Shown here piece after piece: positions 14,386 to 20,442 of a stretch of DNA of 20,442 nucleotides. The DNA is from a virus. The notes under the pieces are model-generated. The model saw nothing but the letters and a program-made list of their open reading frames with translations, made no database searches and was not told the DNA's origin. Within the stretch, counting starts at the first letter, position 1. Every line of letters begins with the position of its first letter. The DNA is taken from IMG/VR virus record IMGVR_UViG_3300033148_001228, positions 1 through 20,442 of that record; one strand, written 5' to 3'. The position numbers and the translations under genes are program-made.

Positions 14386-15612
14386 ATGAACATATTAGTA
14401 ATGTCTCAAGGCCTAGGTGGTGCGATACCCTGGTATAGACTGACACAATCACTTAGATATTTAGAGAAGCAAGGACTTGTAACACCTATTTTCATGGACT
14501 CACGAAAAGACCCAGTACATATAACCCAACGCATAAAAGATGCGGATGTAATAGTCATGCAGTGTCGTACAGACTGGAAAGCATTAGCGTACATACAGGT
14601 GGTTAATAAGAACTTCCCTGAAAAGCTAGTGGTGACTGAGTACGATGATAATATATTCGATATCCATCCTTGGAACGATAAATACAAAACACTAGGGCAA
14701 AAGGAAGTATCACTCACTATCGATAAGAAAGATGGCGTGTTATATGACAAGTACCTAAAACTAGCCAAAGAGAAGGGCATGGATCCCGTAGAGCATAAAG
14801 ATAAGCTTGTCTCTTACTTATGGAAAGACGGCATCAACGGATTTAATAAAGACGAGAACATAGACAGAATGAACGCCTGTGCTATGACAATAGAGGCCAG
14901 TGATTTACTAACAATAACAACAAAGAGCTTAGGTGAGTATATGAAGAATTACTCAAGCAGAGTAGGGCCAATAGCCGTGCTTCCTAACCTGATAGACTTT
15001 AACTACTGGCTCCCTCAAAAAGATAACGATACAGGCAAACTAAGGATAGCATGGCAAGGTGGATCATCTCACTATAGAGACTGGCGCATGTGTGAAGACG
15101 CACTCGTAGAACTACAAGAGCATGTGGATTTCACGCTAGTGGTAGCCGGACAGAAGTTTGATGGAAAGCTAAAGCAAATTAAGGATATAGAGTTTATCCC
15201 TTGGCATGGCGATATAAGGACGTACCCTTTAATGATGCGTAATTTAAAAGCAGATATAGGCATAATCCCACTAGAAGACAATAAGTTTAACCGTGGCAAG
15301 TCCGCATTGAAGTGGCTTGAATACTCAGCATTAAAGATACCAGCGATAGCCAGTGATGAGACACCGTACAAACAGGTTGTTAAGCAGGGCAAAACAGGAT
15401 TGCTTGTAAGGAACACAAAAGAAGAGTGGCTTAACGCTTTCTTAAAGCTGGCCAACGATAAGAAACTACGTGACAGTATCGCTGATAAGGCACATAAAAG
15501 AGTCAAGGCCAAGTGGTCGCTAGCGGACAATGCAATGGACTGGTACGAAGCATATAAGCAGTGTCTAGATGCCAAGCGACTGGATAACACCAAGAAAGAA
15601 CTAGCATTATAA
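14386..15612 (+). CDS. GT4-type glycosyltransferase
   Basis: GT-B-fold glycosyltransferase of 408 aa. The N-terminal domain starts MNILVMSQGLGGAIPWYRLTQSL, with the glycine-rich acceptor loop, and carries VVTEYDDNIFDI (about 84-95). The C-terminal domain has IAWQGGSSHYRDW (about 224-236), then GIIPLEDNKFNRGKSALKWLEYSALKIPAIASDETPY (about 295-331), which is the donor-binding EX7E-like region of GT4 enzymes. Its place between capsid and tail genes, instead of with the sugar genes, suggests it acts on virion proteins or is timed with virion assembly. Whether it uses the CMP-sugar from the upstream module is open, since nonulosonates are normally moved by sialyltransferase-type enzymes. Copy 3 of the 22-base element follows its stop. 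Confidence 0.88.
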   Translation: MNILVMSQGLGGAIPWYRLTQSLRYLEKQGLVTPIFMDSRKDPVHITQRIKDADVIVMQCRTDWKALAYIQVVNKNFPEKLVVTEYDDNIFDIHPWNDKYKTLGQKEVSLTIDKKDGVLYDKYLKLAKEKGMDPVEHKDKLVSYLWKDGINGFNKDENIDRMNACAMTIEASDLLTITTKSLGEYMKNYSSRVGPIAVLPNLIDFNYWLPQKDNDTGKLRIAWQGGSSHYRDWRMCEDALVELQEHVDFTLVVAGQKFDGKLKQIKDIEFIPWHGDIRTYPLMMRNLKADIGIIPLEDNKFNRGKSALKWLEYSALKIPAIASDETPYKQVVKQGKTGLLVRNTKEEWLNAFLKLANDKKLRDSIADKAHKRVKAKWSLADNAMDWYEAYKQCLDAKRLDNTKKELAL

Positions 15613-15615
15613 CGA

Positions 15616-15637
15616 CTTAACAATTGGGTATATTGTA
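15616..15637 (+). promoter_or_regulatory. 22-base intergenic element, copy 3
   Basis: CTTAACA (15616-15622), spacer ATTGG, GTATAT (15628-15633), TGTA. It begins 4 bases after the glycosyltransferase stop. The AGGAG ribosome-binding site follows immediately, and the next ATG is 11 bases after the element. Confidence 0.6.
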
Positions 15638-15649
15638 AGGAGTACAATA
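15631..15649 (+). promoter_or_regulatory. ribosome-binding-site hairpin before 60-aa gene
   Basis: Perfect 7-bp inverted repeat: TATTGTA (15631-15637) and TACAATA (15643-15649). The 5-base loop is exactly the Shine-Dalgarno core AGGAG, and the last paired base is the A of the start codon. It parallels the hairpin at the portal start and shares its left arm with element copy 3. Confidence 0.55.
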
Positions 15650-15831
15650 TGTCTGGAATGTTAGGCGGAGTAAGGATAAACGACCAAGAGGCTTTGGACG
15701 GCATGATAATGTCATCTATAAGGGGCAAGAATCCGCGCCCTGTGGTCATGGATACAAGTGAAGAGTTACTATTAGCCATTCTCAATAAATTAGATTCGTT
15801 AGAAACAATCGGCATGATAGGGTTGCAATAA
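15649..15831 (+). CDS. small hypothetical protein, 60 aa
   Basis: The start has a perfect AGGAG site 6 bases upstream, and the TAA shares a base with the next ATG, so the gene is well supported although short. The first half is Gly/Met-rich (MSGMLGGVRI). The second half (EELLLAILNKLDSLETIGM) looks like a short amphipathic helix able to oligomerise. No family is recognised. Position suggests a minor virion or connector-associated protein. Confidence 0.7.
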   Translation: MSGMLGGVRINDQEALDGMIMSSIRGKNPRPVVMDTSEELLLAILNKLDSLETIGMIGLQ

Positions 15832-17207
15832 TGGGTATAGGATATAGATCATGTGCCGATAATTCAATATGCCATGACCTGCAAAAGGTAAGGCTAATGA
15901 CATCAGATGAGTTGGATATTGGTGTAAATAATCCATTATGTACTAATGGCGATTCAGTGTATGTTAAGGATATTAATTCAAGTTTATCCACGATAGGAAC
16001 GTTCACTGGTGACATAGAATCATTGTTTAATGATTATACAGACGAAATATCAGACACTTCTGCAACTAACCCTAAAACATATACTATTCATTTCAGTCGC
16101 CCAATTGCTAGCGATAGGATTGGTTTAGGAAGCTTAACGGGCGATTTTAGCAATGTTAAGATCATGTTGAAGGATTTATCTGGCACAGTTAGGGTGACAG
16201 TAGATAATTCTGGCGATAACACAAAGTACACAAGTAATGTTTATGCGTTTGCGCCGAATGTGTTTATTGAAATGGTTGTTGAATTTCATACAGCGGACGC
16301 TGTGAAGATAAGTGGCATGTATGTTCCAAAAAGCATAACGACTACATCACAGATACAAGCATTAAAGCCTGACGGTACGTTAACAACAGTAAACGCTACA
16401 GCCGGCGGTAACTTTAAGGTTTCATTAGAAGAGTTTGATGATGCTTTTAAAGAGTCTCCTTTGCCAGTAAGAGAAGAAAACTCTCATGCTTTTATAAATA
16501 GGCACCTATTCCAAAGGCAAGGAACATTTTTAACCGCCAACGCTGCAATGTCAGCAGGCGACAGAACAATAACAACAAACAGCACTACTGGCTTTAGTGA
16601 AGGTGATTCTATATTTATTCACGAGGGCACTAAAGAAGAATGCGACATTTTCCAAATAACATCCCTTGTAGTTGACACAAGCATAACGGTTACGCGGCCG
16701 ATATGTAATGATTATACTGTTGCATCAACTATAGAGCTAGTGGAAGATAACATGGCGGTAGATGGATCGGCAACGACTCAAGTATATACAATTAAGCCAC
16801 CAATAGATCAAGTTTGGGATATTCAAAGATGTATTGTTTTTATGAAAACAGACAAGCAACCAGACATGGATTATTTTGGTGATGTGCCAGGAGGATTAGC
16901 TAACGGGGTTGTGTTTAGGTTTAACCCCGGTGACGACACTGTGTTCAAAACTCTTGCACAATGGAGAGATAATGGAGACATGGCTCAAGACATGTACGAT
17001 GTTGCGTTTGACGACTCTGCTGGCCCTGCTGGCTTTTTTGGCGTTCGTGGTAGATGGTCTTTTAACAAGTTTGGTTACTCGCCTGAACTTGATGGGTCAG
17101 TTGGCGATTCTTTAGATATTCTCATTCAAGACGATTTAACGGTATCTGTCGCAGGTTCAGGGATCGCGGAGCTGGAAATAAAAGTACAGGGTCATGTAGA
17201 CCCATAG
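15831..17207 (+). CDS. beta-rich virion structural protein
   Basis: The 458-aa product is almost wholly beta-strand in character, with many Thr, Ser, Asp and Gly residues and alternating hydrophobic patterns (VRVTVDNSGDNTKY; TITTNSTTGFSEGDSIFI; SLDILIQDDLTVSVAG). At least two domains are likely: an N-terminal sandwich (about 40-175) and a C-terminal one (about 300-458), joined near TLTTVNATAGGNF. TGFSEGDSIFI resembles the short beta modules common in phage tail and fibre proteins. Codon choice (more T-ending codons, fewer CTA) looks different from neighbouring genes. It could be a decoration, neck or tail protein. I recognise no specific family. Confidence 0.7.
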   Translation: MGIGYRSCADNSICHDLQKVRLMTSDELDIGVNNPLCTNGDSVYVKDINSSLSTIGTFTGDIESLFNDYTDEISDTSATNPKTYTIHFSRPIASDRIGLGSLTGDFSNVKIMLKDLSGTVRVTVDNSGDNTKYTSNVYAFAPNVFIEMVVEFHTADAVKISGMYVPKSITTTSQIQALKPDGTLTTVNATAGGNFKVSLEEFDDAFKESPLPVREENSHAFINRHLFQRQGTFLTANAAMSAGDRTITTNSTTGFSEGDSIFIHEGTKEECDIFQITSLVVDTSITVTRPICNDYTVASTIELVEDNMAVDGSATTQVYTIKPPIDQVWDIQRCIVFMKTDKQPDMDYFGDVPGGLANGVVFRFNPGDDTVFKTLAQWRDNGDMAQDMYDVAFDDSAGPAGFFGVRGRWSFNKFGYSPELDGSVGDSLDILIQDDLTVSVAGSGIAELEIKVQGHVDP

Positions 17208-17217
17208 GGAGATAAAG

Positions 17218-18075
17218 ATGGCATTTTTTGATATGTACTATGACTTGGCAGACCAACTAAACGACACTGCTGATGATAACTTAATAAGGACAAAGAAGTG
17301 GGTTAACTGGACACTCAGGGATTTGGTTAATATGTTTAACTTCCCTGAACTACAGCAAACAGTAACAACTACTGCCGATGCCTATAACTTTAACCGCATA
17401 TTGCCTATTAAAACAGCATCAACAATAACCTTTGTGAGCAATGATTCATCTGACACCGCCGTTACAGCTACGGTATATGGATATAACCTAAGCGCCAAGA
17501 CGCGCACGCTACAAAGCGAGAATGTAGCCTTAAACGGTACAGCGACAGCGTCAACAACTAGTAACTTTGCATTTATAGATAGAATTGAGCTAGCAGAGAC
17601 GCTTGGAGACGTAACGGTTAGTAATGGCACTGGTGTAATCTCTACGATACTTGCAGGAGAGACAGTTGTGGGTAATGACTTTAAGAACATAATAAAAATA
17701 GATCAGAACGCAGATGTTAAGCCGATATCCACAGAGGATAGATTGTTACAGTTCCCTGGCGACACTAACTTTGCCGGTAAGTATTACACACAGACAGGCA
17801 AAACAGTTCAGTTCTATAACGCAACAGGCGCGAAGACTATTGTATATCAGAGGAAACACCCTTGGATGATTAATGACTATGAAGAGGTAGCTTTATTTAT
17901 TGAAGAGAGCGATATAGTAGATGCGGCATGGATGGGCTGGGGACTAAGGTTTGAAGATGAGCAAGGTGCAGATAATTGGAAAGCTTTATATAAGAGAAAG
18001 TTAGAGGAAATAATCGGCAATTACAACACACCAAGCGACCAAGTAAATAAGGTTGTACAGTCTAGGAGGAATTAA
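17218..18075 (+). CDS. head-tail adaptor-like protein
   Basis: The N-terminus (FFDMYYDLADQLNDTADDNLIRTKKWVNWTLRDLVNMFNFPEL, 3-45) and the C-terminal helices (about 220-285) surround a beta-rich insert (about 50-160, many Thr/Ala/Val/Asn) that reads like an Ig-like domain. Helical ends with a short N-terminal sequence counting residues per subunit are typical of connector/adaptor proteins such as P22 gp4 types, and the gene is followed by a gp10-like hub gene. Role by context and general pattern. GGGAG precedes the ATG, and the stop overlaps the next ATG by one base. Confidence 0.6.
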   Translation: MAFFDMYYDLADQLNDTADDNLIRTKKWVNWTLRDLVNMFNFPELQQTVTTTADAYNFNRILPIKTASTITFVSNDSSDTAVTATVYGYNLSAKTRTLQSENVALNGTATASTTSNFAFIDRIELAETLGDVTVSNGTGVISTILAGETVVGNDFKNIIKIDQNADVKPISTEDRLLQFPGDTNFAGKYYTQTGKTVQFYNATGAKTIVYQRKHPWMINDYEEVALFIEESDIVDAAWMGWGLRFEDEQGADNWKALYKRKLEEIIGNYNTPSDQVNKVVQSRRN

Positions 18076-19592
18076 TGCCTGCTACTTTAATCAAAGATAC
18101 ATGGTTTCCTATAAGGGGATTTGATGATACTAGCCCACCTCATGACGTGTCTATGGACATGGCTAGCAATATACTCAATATCCAACGAACGGAAAAAGGC
18201 GTTGAGAAAAGAGATGGTTACGATAAAGTCAACGAGACCATCTTGACAGCGACGGCTACGGTATTACACCAAGACACACTCAATCTATCGAACGGCACGA
18301 GTTTTGAGATATTCAATACAAGTGACGGAAAGATAAGAACACAGGCCGATGTATCAGCATCTATACTAGAGGGTTTTGCTACAGGACAACCTGTCTATAC
18401 AGAGCAGTTATTAGATACAATGATATTCGCACAAGGCGCAACGGCAATGCGTACCTATGACGGCACAAGCTCAGGCACAATAACCGCTTCCCCTCACGGC
18501 AAGTATATAACCGAACATTTAGAACAACTATGGACTGCAGGTATCGATGGACAACTATCATTAATTAGCGCATCTGCTGTAGGTGATATACACACATGGT
18601 CAGGAGCAGGGACGGCTGATATTAACGTAGCACAGAATGACGGCACAAAAGTAACGGGCCTAGCAGAGTTTAAAAACGATTTGATTATATTTAAAGAGAA
18701 GTCTATTTACAAACTTATAGGCTTTGACGCAGCAAGCTTTCAGGTCGTTAACGTGGCCAAGAACATAGGCTGTGTAGAGCATAGGACAATAAGGAACGTA
18801 GGAAGTGGCCTAGTGTTTGCCTTTGAAGATGGCGTTTACTTTTATGACGGATCGCAGGTGGCGAAAGTGTCTGGATTCCAACAGATGATATGGAATACCT
18901 TTAATAAGACACGGTATGGGTTTTGGGATTCAGTCGTACAGACAGACAGAAAGGAGTATATCCTAACCGTCCCTGTGGGTTCCGCTACAGAGAACACAAT
19001 ACAGTTGGTTTATTATTACGACCAGCTATGGAAAGACGAGCAGAATAGAATACACATGCCGTCTTACGAATGGTCTGGTATAAACATGGCAAGTGTTCAC
19101 GTAAGTAAAATAGGTTCGACAAACGTAGATATTTTATATGTCGGTGACTATACAGGCTTCATTAAGAAAAGAACTGCGTCTAAATCAGATGACGGTGCAT
19201 TAATGACGACATATATAGACTCACCACAGCGTAGCGCAAGGAGCATATCTTCTACCAAGAACCAGCGCAGAATGTATGTGCCTGTGGAGAACAATGTGGG
19301 TGATTTAGACGTTTATTACAGTATAAATGACGATGATACTAGCTGGATTCTAGCAGAATCAATGAGCGGTCAAGGTGGCTCTACGGGGGACGGTATCGGA
19401 GAGACGTTTCAAATAGGAGTGTCACAGATAGGCGTTGCCGGTTCTAACTCAACAGTACAGCGTGTTAATTTTAATGGGGCACAAGGTCGCAGAATAAAGA
19501 CAAGGTTAAGACAAGACTCTGCTATAAGGACATGGGAGATTAACGGACCTATAGAGATATACGATAAATTCAGAGGTCATAAACATGGCTAA
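18075..19592 (+). CDS. tail hub/stabilisation-type beta-propeller protein
   Basis: The 505-aa product resembles P22 gp10-like stabilisation or stopper proteins: a start rich in Asp/Pro (FPIRGFDDTSPPHDVSMDMASNILN) that reads like the family's GGLNxxDSP segment, then repeating blades (for example LAEFKNDLIIFKEKSIYKLIGFD, about 195-217, and VFAFEDGVYFYDGSQVAKVSG, about 251-271). The C-terminal part (about 385-505) is a further beta domain. It would bind the connector and close the head-tail channel. AGGAGG precedes ATG. It overlaps the fibre-like gene by 8 bases. Confidence 0.7.
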   Translation: MPATLIKDTWFPIRGFDDTSPPHDVSMDMASNILNIQRTEKGVEKRDGYDKVNETILTATATVLHQDTLNLSNGTSFEIFNTSDGKIRTQADVSASILEGFATGQPVYTEQLLDTMIFAQGATAMRTYDGTSSGTITASPHGKYITEHLEQLWTAGIDGQLSLISASAVGDIHTWSGAGTADINVAQNDGTKVTGLAEFKNDLIIFKEKSIYKLIGFDAASFQVVNVAKNIGCVEHRTIRNVGSGLVFAFEDGVYFYDGSQVAKVSGFQQMIWNTFNKTRYGFWDSVVQTDRKEYILTVPVGSATENTIQLVYYYDQLWKDEQNRIHMPSYEWSGINMASVHVSKIGSTNVDILYVGDYTGFIKKRTASKSDDGALMTTYIDSPQRSARSISSTKNQRRMYVPVENNVGDLDVYYSINDDDTSWILAESMSGQGGSTGDGIGETFQIGVSQIGVAGSNSTVQRVNFNGAQGRRIKTRLRQDSAIRTWEINGPIEIYDKFRGHKHG

Positions 19593-20346
19593 AGCAAGGC
19601 TATTTAATAGCGGAGGGTCTACCGACAGAGAGTTTGATAATGTATATCAAGAGATAAGCTCTATTTCTGGGGCTGCTGGCGATATGACAAAGGCAGTATA
19701 CGACCCTGGCTCGGTTACCGCAGATGCTTTTGATATGGCAAATATGAACGGGCAAACACACAGAACTTTTTATACAGACGGTTCAGGAGATACACAGGAA
19801 CTATCACATGGCACATCTGGAAAGGTATTAAAGAGCAACGGAACAACATCTGCACCAAGTTGGGAAGATGAAAGCGGTGGTGGCGGAGTAACCGTTACAA
19901 CAGGGTCAGGCGCACCAGCGTCAACGCCTGGGGCAATAGGTGATGTTTATATAGACACAACAAACGACCTGGAATATAGGGCATACGGCACGTCCAGCAG
20001 CGGAGACTGGGAGCCACAGTCAGGGAATGATTCAGAAGGGGCATATAATTTTGCATCGATAAATGGAACCCTTACAAAAGTATATACTAAATATTTCACA
20101 GGAACTACAGATAACGATAACTTGACAGAAGTAGCGCACGGCATAGCGGATTTTAATAAAATCTTATCTTGCAGTTCGGTAGTTGCGGCTAACGCCAACA
20201 CTTACCTTATAAATGGTGAATATACAGCATTAGGAGCCACCTTTGATTTTGGCATTAGAATTAATGCAACCAATATAAATATCCAAGATGTTGGCACAGA
20301 AATGCGGAATGAAAATTATAGGCTCAAGATAGATTATTATTTATAG
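19585..20346 (+). CDS. tail fibre-like or virion-associated protein
   Basis: The modular 253-aa product has an N-terminal part (1-60), a stretch SGKVLKSNGTTSAPSWED (about 78-95) seen widely in phage fibre and tail proteins, and a Gly linker (GGGG, 98-101). A GAIGDVYIDTTNDLEYRAYG strand repeat (116-135) follows, then a C-terminal beta domain (about 160-253) that looks like a jelly-roll tip. The last segment may bind a host surface glycan. No membrane segment or enzymatic motif was seen. The start overlaps the preceding stop by 8 bases with AGAGG upstream. Confidence 0.65.
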   Translation: MAKARLFNSGGSTDREFDNVYQEISSISGAAGDMTKAVYDPGSVTADAFDMANMNGQTHRTFYTDGSGDTQELSHGTSGKVLKSNGTTSAPSWEDESGGGGVTVTTGSGAPASTPGAIGDVYIDTTNDLEYRAYGTSSSGDWEPQSGNDSEGAYNFASINGTLTKVYTKYFTGTTDNDNLTEVAHGIADFNKILSCSSVVAANANTYLINGEYTALGATFDFGIRINATNINIQDVGTEMRNENYRLKIDYYL

Positions 20347-20356
20347 ATAAGCAACG

Positions 20357-20378
20357 CTTAACATTTAGGTATATATTA
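20357..20378 (+). promoter_or_regulatory. 22-base intergenic element, copy 4
   Basis: CTTAACA (20357-20363), spacer TTTAG, GTATAT (20369-20374), ATTA. It begins 10 bases after the fibre-like stop, with AGGAG following immediately and the next ATG 11 bases after the element. No hairpin around the ribosome-binding site was found here. Confidence 0.6.
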
Positions 20379-20389
20379 AGGAGACAGGC

Positions 20390-20442
20390 ATGGGAACAAT
20401 AGCAAGAGACGAACTTAACACGGGCGACATACCTACGGCGGC
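20390..20442 (+). CDS. start of a further gene, cut by window end
   Basis: ATG 20390 follows element copy 4 and AGGAG, giving MGTIARDELNTGDIPTA before the window ends. The 17 visible residues do not identify it. From its place it should be another late structural or lysis gene. Confidence 0.7.
   Translation, partial: MGTIARDELNTGDIPTA

Noticed and set aside
15072-15815. 247-codon open frame on the minus strand
   Set aside because: It lies opposite the glycosyltransferase gene, has a low-complexity Ser/Leu-rich product and no ribosome-binding context. It is a shadow of the biased codon use on the + strand.
9936-20378. T7-type promoter identity for the 22-base element
   Set aside because: The length and contiguous form are similar, but the sequence does not resemble the T7 consensus and no phage RNA polymerase gene is seen in this window. 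The class is left open.
1-20442. tRNA genes, CRISPR arrays, insertion sequences, attachment sites
   Set aside because: No cloverleaf-like TTCRANTC region in context, no regularly spaced repeats, no transposase or integrase frame and no terminal inverted repeats were seen on reading.

Overview
The window is a block of a tailed-phage (Caudoviricetes) genome. All recognisable genes lie on the + strand, packed with 1-20 base overlaps or very short gaps. A recognisable head module is present: small and large terminase, portal, acidic scaffold, SU10-like HK97-fold major capsid protein, then connector and tail-structure genes. No integrase, repressor, tRNA, rRNA, IS element or CRISPR array was seen. 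The sequence is AT-rich, and the lipoprotein and nonulosonate-type sugar genes suggest a Gram-negative host, but the host cannot be named from the sequence.

Region 1 (1-7101) is an accessory surface-glycan module. After a small unknown gene and a lipoprotein resembling a beta-propeller glycosidase comes a tightly coupled run of sugar genes: class-III aminotransferase, PseB-like UDP-sugar dehydratase (TTG start), short NeuB-like synthase, tiny zinc-ribbon protein, PseH-like acetyltransferase, GT-B-type transferase, SpsF/NeuA-like cytidylyltransferase, WbqC-like protein and a methylase of the pseudaminic-acid-associated family. Together they look like a compact, phage-adapted nonulosonic-acid-like pathway. 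Nearly every enzyme is shorter than its bacterial relatives. The NeuB-like protein has Phe where one metal-binding His is expected, and the acetyltransferase seems to lack its acetyl-CoA loop, so the real product may differ from known sugars.

Region 2 (7102-9940) holds a 116-residue protein resembling sigma-70 region 4, a second methyltransferase and the two terminase genes, all still overlapping as one transcription unit. Region 3 (9936-13990) holds portal, a small unknown gene, scaffold and capsid genes, ended by a strong stem-loop terminator. Region 4 (14061-15612) holds a small unknown gene and a glycosyltransferase, a natural candidate for attaching the sugar made by region 1. Region 5 (15616-end) holds connector, beta-rich virion and fibre-like genes and the start of another gene.

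The least expected structure is regulatory. A 22-base element (CTTAACA, five variable bases, GTATAT, two variable bases, TA) occurs four times, only in gaps at the front of new gene blocks (9936, 11988, 15616, 20357). It sits directly against the ribosome-binding site, and in three of four copies exactly 11 bases before the ATG. It does not have sigma-70 spacing. At two copies its end forms one arm of a perfect 7-8 bp stem that puts the Shine-Dalgarno sequence in the loop and the start codon in the stem. My working model is that these are phage-specific late promoters or translation-control elements, possibly served by the sigma-like protein encoded at 7102.
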